Notes: generated by a model from the sequence alone, not told the origin. A stretch of DNA of 64,000 bases from Halobacillus shinanisalinarum (GCF_022919835.1 NZ_CP095074.1:3760001-3824000); one strand, 5' to 3'; positions 53,255-62,835 are shown, numbered from the stretch's first letter. Numbers and translations: made by a program.

Positions 53255-54937
53255 CTACATTTTATTTGGTGTTTGAATCCCGAGTAAACGCAGCCCTTCT
53301 TTGATCACGAGTGAAAAGCCGTGAACCAACGTTAAACGCGCATCCAGCTGATCCTCCTGCAATATTCGTGTCCCCGCATAATACTTATTGAACGTTTTGG
53401 CTGCATCAAGCAAATATCTCGCGACTTTCGATGGATCGTATTCCGTATAAGCCTTTTCAACAATATCAGGAAAATGACGCAACTGTTTTACTAAAGGCCA
53501 TGCCTCGGAATCATCAAGAGAAACATCTGCTTTATCAAGCTTAAACTCACCCTTATCAAGTATCGACTGAGCTCGCACATACGCATACTGCAAATATGGT
53601 GCCGTATCACCTTCAAACGTCAACATATCCTCAAGCGAAAACTCCACATCATTACGACGATCATGCTTTAAATCATGAAAGATGACCGCCCCAGCCCCGA
53701 CCTGCTTTGCCACTAGATCCTTATCAGCTAAACCAGGATTCTTCTCCTCAATATTCGCTTTTGCTCGTTCAATAGCCTCCTTTAGAACCTCCTCTAATAA
53801 AATCGTTTTACCTCTCCTGGTCGACATTTTTGTTCCGTTCTGAAGCATCATCCCAAACGAAATGTGTTTAATATCTTGGGCCCAAGGGAGGTTCAATTTC
53901 TTTAATACATGCTTGATCTGCTGGAAGTGGAGCGTCTGCTCATGGCCGACCACATAGAGTGCTTCGTCAAATTTATAGCTGTGATAGCGATCGATGGCAG
54001 CTGTTAAATCACGGGTAGCATAAATCGTTGTTCCATCGCTTTTCATAATTAAACAAGGAGGAAGGCTTTCCTTATCTAAAGGTACCACCTTAGCACCGTC
54101 TGATTCCGCTAATAATCCCTTATCCTTTAATAAATCAACGGTTGTATCCATTTTGTCATTGTAATAGGCTTCTCCGCGTGTGAGATCGAACGATACACCG
54201 AGCAGGTTATAGATCTTGTTGAACTCTGTTAATGAGGCATCTTTGAACCACTTCCAAAGCTCAATGGCTTCAGGGTCATTCTGTTCAAGTTTCTTAAACC
54301 AATCGCGGCCTTCCTCAATAAGCGAAGGGTTTTGCTTTGATTCTTCATGAAATTTGACATAAATCTTTGTTAGCTCAGGGAGTGGGGTTGCACGTACTAG
54401 TTCCTCATTCCCCCACTTTTTATAAGCAGCGAGCAGCTTGCCAAATTGCGTACCATAGTCACCGATATAGTTGATTTTCACCGTTTCATAGCCACATTTA
54501 TCCGCTAAATTGGCAAGCGCATTACCGATGACGGTCGAGCGCAAGTGTCCCATAGAAAAGGGTTTAGCAATATTAGGTGCAGACATATCGAGCACAACGT
54601 TTTTGTTTGCCCCAAACTCATGAGAGCCATAATCTGTGCCTGATGTTAATAGTTGTTTAAGCGTATGTTCAGTAACGAAGCGCTGATTGAGGAAGATGTT
54701 GATATACCCTCCGGTTGGTTGAACGCTCGCAAATAAATCATGTTTCAATCGTGGTGCAAGTTGACCAGCAATTTTGGCGGGGGGCTGACGAAACGATTTG
54801 GCTAGTTGAAAACATGGGAACGCCAAATCGCCGAGTTCTTCCTGCTTCGGAATTTCAATGAGCGAGTGCACCCAGTCGCGGCTGTACTCTTCTCCTAGTA
54901 GGTGGGATAGCTGTAAGGCAAGGACGTGTTTTTCCAT
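53255..54937 (-). CDS. argS: Arginine--tRNA ligase
   Basis: A 560-residue class I synthetase. The Add1 domain at the N-terminus is followed by SAPNIAKPFSMGHLRSTVIGN, in which the HIGH motif is represented by SMGH; a KMSTRRGK loop and the C-terminal DALR anticodon-binding domain (QYAYVRAQSIL to the LLGIQTPNKM end, with SLVIKEGLRLL) are visible. It is preceded by a T-box leader on the same strand, giving control by uncharged tRNA-Arg. Confidence 0.96.
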   Translation of the reverse strand: MEKHVLALQLSHLLGEEYSRDWVHSLIEIPKQEELGDLAFPCFQLAKSFRQPPAKIAGQLAPRLKHDLFASVQPTGGYINIFLNQRFVTEHTLKQLLTSGTDYGSHEFGANKNVVLDMSAPNIAKPFSMGHLRSTVIGNALANLADKCGYETVKINYIGDYGTQFGKLLAAYKKWGNEELVRATPLPELTKIYVKFHEESKQNPSLIEEGRDWFKKLEQNDPEAIELWKWFKDASLTEFNKIYNLLGVSFDLTRGEAYYNDKMDTTVDLLKDKGLLAESDGAKVVPLDKESLPPCLIMKSDGTTIYATRDLTAAIDRYHSYKFDEALYVVGHEQTLHFQQIKHVLKKLNLPWAQDIKHISFGMMLQNGTKMSTRRGKTILLEEVLKEAIERAKANIEEKNPGLADKDLVAKQVGAGAVIFHDLKHDRRNDVEFSLEDMLTFEGDTAPYLQYAYVRAQSILDKGEFKLDKADVSLDDSEAWPLVKQLRHFPDIVEKAYTEYDPSKVARYLLDAAKTFNKYYAGTRILQEDQLDARLTLVHGFSLVIKEGLRLLGIQTPNKM

Positions 54938-54954
54938 GGTTAATTCCTCCTCTT

Positions 54955-55195
54955 AAATATAAAAAAACCTCGTCTCATTGAAGAGACGAGGTTTGGGCTC
55001 GCGGTACCACTCTTATAGCTGCAAAACAACCACTTGAAGTTGGTAACGGGGATCATCCCCGGCGTGCTCCTACTATGTTTCGGAGCGGCTTCTCAAAAGT
55101 CCGGTTCACTGATGGATAGTCGGCCAGGCTTGCACCATTCCTGACTCGCTAAGCGACTTCCCAAAAGTTACTCTCTTTATCGCTGAATTTAGGTA
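54955..55195 (-). ncRNA. T-box leader of argS
   Basis: On the minus strand the T-box core reads AGTGGTACCGCG (55010-54999). It is followed by a terminator with stem CCTCGTCTC / GAGACGAGG (54967-54990) and a run of T. A stem-I region with AGAGAGTAAC lies upstream near 55175. The Arg specifier codon was not assigned with confidence; tRNA-Arg specificity is inferred from the downstream gene. Confidence 0.92.
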
Positions 55196-55290
55196 TTGTT
55201 CAGATTATAGCGGAGTGTTGTGTGGAATGCAATGTTTTTTCGAATAGTTGTTTTACCTTTTGGCACACTAAGAAAGCGAGGAGGATGTTT

Positions 55291-55908
55291 ATGGATTGGG
55301 ATTGGATATGGAAAGCCGTTTTAATTATTGTTGTAGGTACCTTAATTTTAAGAATCGCAGGGAGAAAGTCGATATCTCAGATGACGTTAGCACAAACGGT
55401 GATTATGATTGGGATTGGTTCATTATTGATTCAGCCTGTAGCAGGAAAAAATGTTTGGACAACGTTTGGCGTTGGTGCAGTACTTGTGCTTACATTAGTC
55501 GTTATTGAGTATGGACAAGTGAAAATGAATTGGTTTGAGAAGTTTATTACTGGACAGTCTGTGTCGATTATTAAGAATGGACAGCTCGACGAAAAAAACT
55601 TAAAAAAGCTCCGGTTTACTGTGGATCAGCTTGAAATGAAGCTAAGACAGCAGAATGTTTCGACTATTAGTGATTTGAAATCAGCGACACTTGAGCCGAA
55701 TGGCCAAGTCGGTTATGAACTGATGGAGAACAAAAAACCTGCCACCAAACAGGACATAGAAGATATGAAGAAAGAAATTTTAAGTCTCAAGAATGCTTTA
55801 GGATCAAATGTTGGTATGCAGGAGTCCCCTAAATCAACTGGTAATGATATTTTTAAAGAAGTAGAAGATAAAGGACGTAATCAAAATCCACCACAACAGC
55901 TTCAGTAA
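55291..55908 (+). CDS. DUF421 domain membrane protein (YetF-like)
   Basis: A 205-residue protein. Three N-terminal membrane helices (WIWKAVLIIVVGTLILRIAGRK, SQMTLAQTVIMIGIGSLLIQ, TTFGVGAVLVLTLVVIEYGQVK) precede a soluble DUF421 domain with the typical SVSIIKNGQLDEKNLKKLRFTVDQL. A Gln/Lys-rich tail ends it. I placed the start at the ATG at 55291, 6 nt after AGGAGG. The function of the family is not settled. Confidence 0.85.
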   Translation: MDWDWIWKAVLIIVVGTLILRIAGRKSISQMTLAQTVIMIGIGSLLIQPVAGKNVWTTFGVGAVLVLTLVVIEYGQVKMNWFEKFITGQSVSIIKNGQLDEKNLKKLRFTVDQLEMKLRQQNVSTISDLKSATLEPNGQVGYELMENKKPATKQDIEDMKKEILSLKNALGSNVGMQESPKSTGNDIFKEVEDKGRNQNPPQQLQ

Positions 55909-56057
55909 ACAATTGTGCAGATTATTTTCTACTATATAAATATATAGTCATGGAAGAGACGATAGATAAACAGGTCATCGGCACCGATTTTGGCAGAGCA
56001 TGTATTAGAAATAAGAGTAACAGAGTGATGGCCGTAAGTTTTTTCTTAATAGAGTTT

Positions 56058-56432
56058 GTACAAAAAATCACCAAATGATAAGAGACGAATCTCTCCGTTG
56101 GCTCGCTTTTGAGGAGCGAGTGCACCTGCGTCTGCGAGCCTATTTAATTCGGTGCAAGGCAGCGAAGAAGGATGTTCTCTGAAGTTGCCTCGATACTCAC
56201 GTATCCTTAAGCAGGAGTGGAACTTCTACTAAAACCGGTCCTGTGCAAGTCCGTTCCTTGGAAAAGAAGGACACGTTTCCTGCGTGCGAGGCCAATTCGG
56301 TAAAGGTTTTACTTGGTGCTCTGGAACGACGCCGCCTCGATCTTCTTGCGACGCACAAGGACGTGTTAGTGTCGACATTGCTCGCATGTCGTGGCGATTT
56401 TGTCTATCTTCTAATTTGGCAACTTTTTGAAC
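56058..56432 (+). repeat. MITE-like element, copy 4 (long form)
   Basis: About 375 bp, beginning GTACAAAAAATCACCAAATG and ending GCAACTTTTTGAAC. The internal CTTCTTGCGACGCACAAGGA and CGTGTTAGTGTCG match copy 1 at 32848 in opposite orientation. The left quarter is rearranged. Frames inside are not genes. The rest of the 55909-56581 gap shows nothing else. Confidence 0.7.
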
Positions 56433-56581
56433 TCTCACTTATAATATAAGATTGTTCCTTGGTTGAACGAGATTCCTCATATGTACACCTATAGGCACAT
56501 TGTAACGGTTTTAGCCATTATTTAGGGTGAAATCTCGATTAGGACTTGCTACAATGGGAGTTAATGAATGAGGTGACGAGT

Positions 56582-56902
56582 ATGAGAAAAGTCCAAACGA
56601 TCGAGGAGGTTCAGGCTGTCATTAATGATGAACTGCTTTCATTCGTTTACATCTCCAGCCAAGGCTGCTCAGTTTGCCACAGCCTGCTCCCCCAAATTGA
56701 GAAACTTCTTGAAGAGTATCCTCGTTTCGCATCGATCCATGTGGATGCTAATGAGGTTAAAGCTATTGCAGGAACATACATTGTATTTACAGTTCCTGCC
56801 GTGATCGTCTTTTCAAAAGGAAAGGAACTGTTTCGTAAAGCGCGTTTTGTGCCAATGGAAAAATTAAACCAGCAATTAGCCAAATACAGTCAATTTATAT
56901 AG
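56582..56902 (+). CDS. Thioredoxin-family protein (CxxC)
   Basis: A 106-residue thioredoxin-like protein with YISSQGCSVCHSLLP as the active-site region (CSVC) and a cis-Pro loop in YIVFTVPAVIVFSKG. The ATG at 56582 has GAGGTGA upstream; a longer frame lacks an RBS. CSVC differs from the CGPC of true thioredoxin. Its role is unknown, perhaps thiol-disulfide exchange. Confidence 0.85.
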   Translation: MRKVQTIEEVQAVINDELLSFVYISSQGCSVCHSLLPQIEKLLEEYPRFASIHVDANEVKAIAGTYIVFTVPAVIVFSKGKELFRKARFVPMEKLNQQLAKYSQFI

Positions 56903-56916
56903 GAGTAAGAACAATT

Positions 56917-56945
56917 ACCCGAATGCTAATAGCATCGGTTTTTTT
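56917..56945 (+). terminator. Terminator after the thioredoxin-like gene
   Basis: CCGAATGCT - AAT - AGCATCGG is followed by TTTTTTT. Confidence 0.8.
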
Positions 56946-57040
56946 GTGGTCTTGTTTAATTTTTGTAATATTAGGATAACTCACATAACTGTATGGTTAT
57001 TAGAAAAAATAATCTCCATATATTCGCGTGAGACGTAATT

Positions 57041-57084
57041 ATTTGCGGTGAGAGAGGATGAATCGCAAATATCTCTCCATGAAA
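57041..57084 (+). other. Interleaved complementary segments upstream of the proline operon
   Basis: ATTTGCG pairs with CGCAAAT and GAGAGA with TCTCTC, in the order A-B-A'-B', a pseudoknot-like topology. It lies upstream of the promoter at 57136, so it would act as DNA or belong to another transcript; significance is doubtful. Confidence 0.3.
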
Positions 57085-57135
57085 CCGCTTACGCTCACTA
57101 ATTGGAGTTTATAAGCATGACTTGCCTTTAAACCC

Positions 57136-57163
57136 TTGATATACATTTCGCAAGTGTTATTAT
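57136..57163 (+). promoter_or_regulatory. Promoter of the proline operon
   Basis: TTGATA (57136-57141), a 16-nt spacer and TATTAT (57158-57163). No T-box motif is present in the short leader, unlike anabolic Bacillus proBA genes; this fits an osmotically regulated proline operon. Confidence 0.5.
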
Positions 57164-57219
57164 GAAAAACGTCATATTAAAGAGCGAACAAAAAACGCGA
57201 ACGGGAGAGATTAACTCAT

Positions 57220-58062
57220 ATGATCAAACAAACGATTGCTTTTCTAGGTGCAGGATCTATGGCGGAAGCGATGATTTCTGGAATGGTTGATTCCGGGAAC
57301 ATTCCTGCAGAACAAATTATTGTTACGAATAGAAGTAATCAAGATCGTCTAAATGAGATTCAAGATAAATACGGTGTACGGACAGTTTTAAAAGATGACT
57401 TAAATTTTTCAGAAGTAGATCAATTTATTTTAGCAATGAAGCCAAAAGACATTGATGCGGTTCTTGAAGATTTAAGACATAAAATCACACCCAATCAAGT
57501 GCTTGTATCTGTACTTGCAGGTATTTCCACTTCTTATATGGAAGAGCGTCTGAATGAAGAACAGCAAGTGATTCGTGTGATGCCGAATACGTCAAGCATG
57601 CTTAGGGAATCAGCAACAGCTGTTTGCCCAGGACATTTTGCTGCGATGGATAACGTGCTCGTGGCTAAAGAATTATTGAAATCAATTGGAGAAGTGTTTG
57701 TGATTGAAGAAGATAAAATGGACGTTTTCACAGGGATTGCAGGGAGCGGACCAGCTTACTTCTATTATTTAATGGAACACATTGAGGAAACAGGAAGTGC
57801 TGAGGGCTTAGATCGTGAAACATTACGAGAAATTGGTGCGCAAACACTGCTTGGAGCGGCGAAAATGATGTTAGAACAAGATATTACTCCATCTGAGCTT
57901 CGTGAGAATGTCACTTCACCTAACGGAACAACAGCAGCGGGGCTTGATGCCCTAAATCGTGCCGGTGGAGGAACAGCCATCTCGGAAGCAATTAAAGGCG
58001 CTGCCGGCCGTTCAAAGGAAATGAGTAAAGAATTAGAAGGAATGTTAGTAGGACAAAAATAA
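57220..58062 (+). CDS. proC: Pyrroline-5-carboxylate reductase
   Basis: A 280-residue reductase: the N-terminal NAD(P)-binding AFLGAGSMAEAMISGMV, AMKPKDIDAVLED, VMPNTSSMLRESATA and the C-terminal dimerisation domain with GSGPAYFYYLMEHIEETG and TSPNGTTAAGLDAL. It converts pyrroline-5-carboxylate to proline. It is first in the proC-proB-proA order, matching the osmoregulated proHJA operon reported in Halobacillus; proH would be the corresponding name. The RBS is GGGAGAG. Confidence 0.95.
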   Translation: MIKQTIAFLGAGSMAEAMISGMVDSGNIPAEQIIVTNRSNQDRLNEIQDKYGVRTVLKDDLNFSEVDQFILAMKPKDIDAVLEDLRHKITPNQVLVSVLAGISTSYMEERLNEEQQVIRVMPNTSSMLRESATAVCPGHFAAMDNVLVAKELLKSIGEVFVIEEDKMDVFTGIAGSGPAYFYYLMEHIEETGSAEGLDRETLREIGAQTLLGAAKMMLEQDITPSELRENVTSPNGTTAAGLDALNRAGGGTAISEAIKGAAGRSKEMSKELEGMLVGQK

Positions 58063-58119
58063 ATAAATCAGTCGTCGACCCATACAGGTAGAACAACACG
58101 TAGTAATAGGAGTGATAAG

Positions 58120-59253
58120 TTGGTTAACGATACAAATAAGAAACGCGTAGTCATAAAAATTGGAAGTAGTTCATTAACAAGTCTTCATGGTGAGATCAGT
58201 CGACGTAAGCTAGAGAAGCTTGTCGATGAAGTTGTCCGCCTTAAAGATGATGGTCATGAGGTGCTTCTGGTATCTTCAGGAGCCGTTGCAGCAGGGTATC
58301 GTAAACTTGGATGCTTATCACGCCCAGAGTCATTACCAGAAAAGCAAGCCGCTGCTTCGATAGGTCAAGGATTGTTAATGGAATCATACTCCGATCTCTT
58401 TTTGTCCCATGGGTATATGGGTTCGCAAATCCTAATTACACGCAGCGACTTCTCTGATGAAAGCAGATATAATAACGCACGTAACACGATTAATGTACTC
58501 CTCGAACGCGGGATTATCCCAATTGTTAACGAAAATGATACGATCACGATCGACCGATTGAAATTTGGAGATAATGACACGTTATCCGCGAAAGTAGCAG
58601 GTCTTGTTGATGCGGATGATCTGGTCATCCTATCTGATATAGATGGTCTTTATGATGCAGATCCTCGAAAAGATGAAAATGCTCAATTACTTGATCGGGT
58701 TCACGAAATCACACCAGAGATCGAGGCTGCAGCTGGCGATCCGGGAAGTGAAGTAGGAACAGGGGGCATGAAATCTAAAATTGATGCCTTCAAGATTGCA
58801 ATGGCCTCAGGGATTTCCTCTTTCCTAGGAAAAGCCAGCACAGACGGGATTGTTTATAATGCCGTTTATGGCAAAGCAATTGGAACTTACTTTGAACCAA
58901 CTTCAGAACAAGAGAACTTAAACCAGAAAAAGCAATGGATTGCGTTTAACTCTGGACCTGAAGGCGATGTTACGATTGATCACACCGCCCGTGAAACCAT
59001 CGTAGGTATGAAGGAAAGTCTTTTGCCAATGAACGTTCATCATGTAACCGGCCGTTTCAAAAAAGGAGCCGTCGTGCGTATTCATGACTTGGATGGGGAA
59101 GAAGTGGGACTCGGTGTCGTCAATTATTCTTCAGAACAAATGAAAGAAATGATCGGCTTAACTGAACCAGAACTTGAATCCTATGAACTTGCAGCCATTG
59201 AAAGTAAAGATCTAGTCTGTCACTTAGAAGTTTCATTGCCGGTAGGTGTTTAG
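58120..59253 (+). CDS. proB: Glutamate 5-kinase
   Basis: A 377-residue kinase. The amino-acid kinase domain begins RVVIKIGSSSLTS; SSGAVAAGYRKLG, NENDTITIDRLKFGDNDTLSAKVA and EVGTGGMKSKIDAFKIA follow; a C-terminal PUA domain (RFKKGAVVRIHDLDGEEVGLGVVNY) completes it. It makes gamma-glutamyl phosphate, the first step of proline synthesis. The start is a TTG behind AGGAGTG. The usual anabolic ProB is proline-inhibited; the osmotic form (ProJ-like) often is not, which cannot be told from sequence by eye. Confidence 0.95.
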   Translation: MVNDTNKKRVVIKIGSSSLTSLHGEISRRKLEKLVDEVVRLKDDGHEVLLVSSGAVAAGYRKLGCLSRPESLPEKQAAASIGQGLLMESYSDLFLSHGYMGSQILITRSDFSDESRYNNARNTINVLLERGIIPIVNENDTITIDRLKFGDNDTLSAKVAGLVDADDLVILSDIDGLYDADPRKDENAQLLDRVHEITPEIEAAAGDPGSEVGTGGMKSKIDAFKIAMASGISSFLGKASTDGIVYNAVYGKAIGTYFEPTSEQENLNQKKQWIAFNSGPEGDVTIDHTARETIVGMKESLLPMNVHHVTGRFKKGAVVRIHDLDGEEVGLGVVNYSSEQMKEMIGLTEPELESYELAAIESKDLVCHLEVSLPVGV

Positions 59254-59315
59254 GAAAATTAACCTTTTTCTCGCAGGAAGTTTTAACGGTTTCAAAAATA
59301 TCAAGGAGGTCTTGG

Positions 59316-60578
59316 ATGACACTAACAAAAAGCAATGTGAACGTTGAGGCACAAGCGATTGAAGCGAAAAAAGCATCAAAAAAACTAATGGTACTTTCCA
59401 CCGAAGAAAAGAATGAAGCACTTATCCACTTAGCAGATTTTTTAGAAAAAGAATATGAAACGATTTTAACAGCTAACGAAAAAGATCTTGAGAACGGGCG
59501 CGAGAAAGGTTTTTCTGAAGCGTTTATGGATCGACTTTCTTTATCAAAAGAACGCGTGGAGGATTTTGCTAAAGGTTTGCGTGAAGTAGCTAAGCTTGAT
59601 GATCCAACGGGCAGCATTCTTTCTGATTGGACACTAGAGAATGGTCTCCAAGTTGAAAAAGTAACCGTGCCCCTTGGTGTCATCGGTATGATTTATGAAG
59701 CACGCCCGAACGTAACTGTTGATGCGACAGGGCTTGCCCTTAAGTCTGGCAATGCCATTATTCTTAAAGGTGGTTCTTCCGCCATCAACTCTAACCAGGC
59801 GATCGTTGACGTGATGCACAAAGGGCTTGCTGAAACGAAGATTCCGAGTGAAGCTGTTCAATTCATCGCAAGTACTGACCGCGCGGCAACAAATCAACTT
59901 TTTACAATGAAAGAACATGTGGATGTCCTGATCCCGCGTGGCGGCGGAAAGCTGATCCAGGCGGTGGTTGAAAACGCAACAGTCCCTGTACTTGAAACAG
60001 GCGTTGGTAACTGCCACATTTACGTGGATAAGGACGCCAATGTAGAAAAAGCGATCAACATTTTAGTTAATGCCAAGACAGACCGCCCTGCTGTATGTAA
60101 TGCAGCCGAAACGCTCGTCGTTCATAAAGACTGGCTTGAGCGAAACAGCGAGGCCTTAGTCGATGCCCTGCAAAAAAATAACATCAGTGTTCATGGCGAT
60201 GAACACGTCATGACAGTTATTCCAGGAGCTGTCCTCGCAGGCGAAGAAGACTGGGCTAATGAATATCTAAGCACAGATATCGCTGTAAAATCAGTTGATG
60301 ACATTACTGAAGCGATCGCACACATTGAAACGTATGGCACGAAGCATTCGGAAGCGATCGTAACTGAAGATAAAAAAGCATCGCGAACCTTCTTGAATCT
60401 CGTTGATGCCGCAGCGCTTTACCACAATGCGTCAACACGCTTCACAGATGGCAGCGCCCTAGGCTTTGGCGCAGAAATTGGAATCTCTACCCAGAAATTG
60501 CATGCCCGCGGCCCAATGGGATTGCCAGCACTAACGACGATTAAATTCCTAATGAAGGGCGACGGCCAAATTCGATAA
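59316..60578 (+). CDS. proA: Glutamate-5-semialdehyde dehydrogenase
   Basis: A 420-residue gamma-glutamyl phosphate reductase of the ALDH superfamily. It has VPLGVIGMIYEARPNVTVDATGLALKSGNAIILKGG, the LIPRGGGKLIQAVVENATVPV segment, the active-site NAKTDRPAVCNAAETLVVH cysteine and C-terminal ASTRFTDGSALGFGAEIGIST. It completes the proline operon, with an AAGGAGG box 6 nt upstream of the ATG. Confidence 0.96.
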   Translation: MTLTKSNVNVEAQAIEAKKASKKLMVLSTEEKNEALIHLADFLEKEYETILTANEKDLENGREKGFSEAFMDRLSLSKERVEDFAKGLREVAKLDDPTGSILSDWTLENGLQVEKVTVPLGVIGMIYEARPNVTVDATGLALKSGNAIILKGGSSAINSNQAIVDVMHKGLAETKIPSEAVQFIASTDRAATNQLFTMKEHVDVLIPRGGGKLIQAVVENATVPVLETGVGNCHIYVDKDANVEKAINILVNAKTDRPAVCNAAETLVVHKDWLERNSEALVDALQKNNISVHGDEHVMTVIPGAVLAGEEDWANEYLSTDIAVKSVDDITEAIAHIETYGTKHSEAIVTEDKKASRTFLNLVDAAALYHNASTRFTDGSALGFGAEIGISTQKLHARGPMGLPALTTIKFLMKGDGQIR

Positions 60579-60589
60579 AGGTTTTGATT

Positions 60590-60626
60590 AAATGGAAGGG
60601 AAACGATAGGTTTCTCTTCCATTTTT
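60590..60626 (+). terminator. Terminator of the proline operon
   Basis: AAATGGAAG(GGAAAC) - GATA - (GGTTTC)TCTTCCATTT is followed by TTGTAT. Confidence 0.85.
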
Positions 60627-61099
60627 GTATTTTGTTTGAGCTGGGTGATGATTGTACTCTAACGGTAAGGGATTTGTTCTTAATTTTTCAAATACACCTC
60701 CCCGAAGTAAATTTAAATCCTATCCGCCTACATTTTGGATATACCCTCCTACGTTTTTTATAAACAATTATTCTCCAAAATTATGCATCAAAAGATTTAT
60801 AAAACTGTTGATTGTTACGGTTTTATGACGAATATATAGTTATATAGACTTATTTTGTTGAAAACTCATAATAATAGAAATAGGATTGAGATAATGGTGA
60901 TTGGTTTCTATTGCTATTCGAAAAAATTTCAGCTTCTTAATTTATGAAATATTTTTAAAGATTTTTAGATAATAATAATTAAAAACAAGTTTGAGGATTA
61001 TTTTTAGGGGTAAAGAATTAAGGTAAAGGAAACGTGAGTATGGATTTCATTGCTTACTGTGAATTTACACCTATTACTTATTTGGAAAGAGAGGGTATT
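60627..61099. other. AT-rich leader region of the catalase gene
   Basis: No gene is seen. Near 60966-60981 the sequence TAGATAATAATAATTAA weakly resembles a PerR box (TTATAATNATTATAA), which would fit peroxide control of catalase, but the match is incomplete. A short frame extending the catalase upstream to 61034 has no RBS. Confidence 0.3.
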
Positions 61100-62575
61100 A
61101 TGTCTGATAAAAACAATCGTAAACGGATGACGACCAACCAAGGTGTACCTATTTCTGACAACCAAAATTCCAAAACAGCAGGTAGAAATGGTCCTATTCT
61201 AATGGAAGACTACCAAATGATAGAGAAGATTGCTCATTTTGACCGTGAGCGAATTCCTGAACGTGTCGTTCACGCCAGAGGTGCAGGGGCGCACGGTGTC
61301 TTTGTTACGAAAAATAGTATGAAAAAATATACAAAGGCCGATTTCTTACAGGAAGAGGGAAAGGAAACACCCGTTTTCACCCGTTTTTCAACTGTAATTC
61401 ACGGAAAACACTCTCCTGAGACAGCACGTGATCCTCGTGGTTTCTCTGTTAAATTTTACACAGATGAAGGGAACTATGACTTCGTTGGAAACACACTTCC
61501 AATATTCTTTATTCGTGATGCCATTAAATTCCCTGATGTTATTCATTCCTTAAAACCGAATCCTGTGACAAACGTTCAAGATCCTGCACGTTACTGGGAT
61601 TTCATGTCCTTGTCCCCAGAAACAACAAACATGATGCTTCATTTATTTACTGATGAAGGAATCCCGGCAACGTACCGTAACATGCGAGGATCAAGTGTCC
61701 ATTCCTTCAAGTGGTACAATGAACAAGGTGAAACATTCTATATTAAACTTCGCTGGGTAACGAGGCAAGGGATGAAAAATTTAACTCCTGATGCTGCTCA
61801 GGAAGTGCAAGGCAAGGACTTTAACCATGCAACGGTTGATTTGTATAATGCCATTGAAGCAGGAGATTATCCTGAGTGGGATCTCTATGTTCAAGTTCTT
61901 CGCCCTGATGAATTGGATGACTTTGACTTTAACCCTCTTGATGCGACGAAGGACTGGTTGGAAGAGGATATACCTTGGGAACTTGTTGGTACAATGACAT
62001 TAAATAAAAATGTCGATAACTTCTTTGAAGAAACAGAGCAAGTCGGCTTTAACCCAGGTGTACTCGTGCCTGGAATGATGCCTTCTGAAGACCAACTGCT
62101 TCAAGGTCGTTTATTCTCGTATTCTGATACGCAACGCCACCGCGTTGGGCCGAACTATCAGCAGCTGCCTATTAATCGACCTAAAGTTGATGTGAGTAAT
62201 AATCAGCAGGAAGGCTTCATGGCACGGGATACTGGGATCGGCCATACAAACTATGAACCTAACAGTGCCGAGGGTGAACCAGCGCCTGTTGAAGGGTATG
62301 AAGAGCCCGCCCAGCCGCTAAGCGGTGAAATCGAACGTTCCATCATTGATAAACCCAACTATTACGGTCAAGCTGGACGTATTTATAGAAGCTACGATCA
62401 GGAGAAGAAGGATGCATTAGTCCGGAACCTTCTTGGTGATTTTGACCAGATTAAAGACCGCAACATCGTAGGTCGCGCGATCGCCAATTTCTATCAGGCT
62501 GATGAAAGTCTAGGTAAATTGCTTGCTGAAAATTCTAAGATCGATTTAGATGAATATGTAGGACGGAAAGTCTAA
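61100..62575 (+). CDS. Heme catalase (monofunctional, small subunit clade)
   Basis: A 491-residue catalase. The active-site His lies in RVVHARGAGAHGVF, the distal Asn region is GNYDFVGNTLPIFFIRDA, and the heme Tyr is in RLFSYSDTQRHRVGPNY. It degrades hydrogen peroxide. I placed the start at the ATG at 61100, just behind AGAGAGG, because the upstream extension is not catalase-like. It stands alone with its own terminator. Confidence 0.95.
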   Translation: MSDKNNRKRMTTNQGVPISDNQNSKTAGRNGPILMEDYQMIEKIAHFDRERIPERVVHARGAGAHGVFVTKNSMKKYTKADFLQEEGKETPVFTRFSTVIHGKHSPETARDPRGFSVKFYTDEGNYDFVGNTLPIFFIRDAIKFPDVIHSLKPNPVTNVQDPARYWDFMSLSPETTNMMLHLFTDEGIPATYRNMRGSSVHSFKWYNEQGETFYIKLRWVTRQGMKNLTPDAAQEVQGKDFNHATVDLYNAIEAGDYPEWDLYVQVLRPDELDDFDFNPLDATKDWLEEDIPWELVGTMTLNKNVDNFFEETEQVGFNPGVLVPGMMPSEDQLLQGRLFSYSDTQRHRVGPNYQQLPINRPKVDVSNNQQEGFMARDTGIGHTNYEPNSAEGEPAPVEGYEEPAQPLSGEIERSIIDKPNYYGQAGRIYRSYDQEKKDALVRNLLGDFDQIKDRNIVGRAIANFYQADESLGKLLAENSKIDLDEYVGRKV

Positions 62576-62585
62576 CCCTGGTTAA

Positions 62586-62618
62586 CCTTGCTTCCCTTAG
62601 ATGGGAGGCAGGGTTTTA
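62586..62618 (+). terminator. Terminator after catalase
   Basis: CCTTGCTTCCC - TTAGAT - GGGAGGCAGGG is followed by TTTT. Confidence 0.82.
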
Positions 62619-62678
62619 TTTTGTTTGGATGTTGTTTGGCATTCTAACTCAGTTGGCTGTCTACTAACACAGAAAATA

Positions 62679-62713
62679 AACCTCATTAAATACCATGAGA
62701 ACTAATGAGGTTT
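62679..62713. repeat. Inverted repeat between catalase and ectD
   Basis: AACCTCATTA and TAATGAGGTT are perfect 10-bp arms. There is no T-run long enough to call it a terminator. The interval to 62928 otherwise holds the 14-bp flanking repeat of ectD and its leader. Confidence 0.5.
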
Positions 62714-62835
62714 CCACAAGAGCTTTCTATGTAAAGTATCACTTATTTTCTTCTATTTCTTGCTTAACTCCTTTTTTGAAAAAATTATATATGGTAGTGT
62801 TTAACCTTATTTAAGATGGGTATGGGTTCTGTACG

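Noticed and set aside
56229..56449. Short frames on both strands inside the MITE-like copy 4
   Set aside because: They are a by-product of the GC-rich repeat; no start signals.
57067..57099. Possible cre-like site (TGAAACCGCTTACG) upstream of the proline promoter
   Set aside because: Only 12 of 14 positions match, with a mismatch at the conserved end, and the operon is not a catabolic one.
56917..57219. T-box or other tRNA-sensing leader for the proline operon
   Set aside because: No AGGGTGGTACCGCG-type core is present in the interval.
60966..60981. PerR box for catalase
   Set aside because: Too many mismatches to the 15-bp consensus to call; mentioned only as a weak possibility in the region entry.
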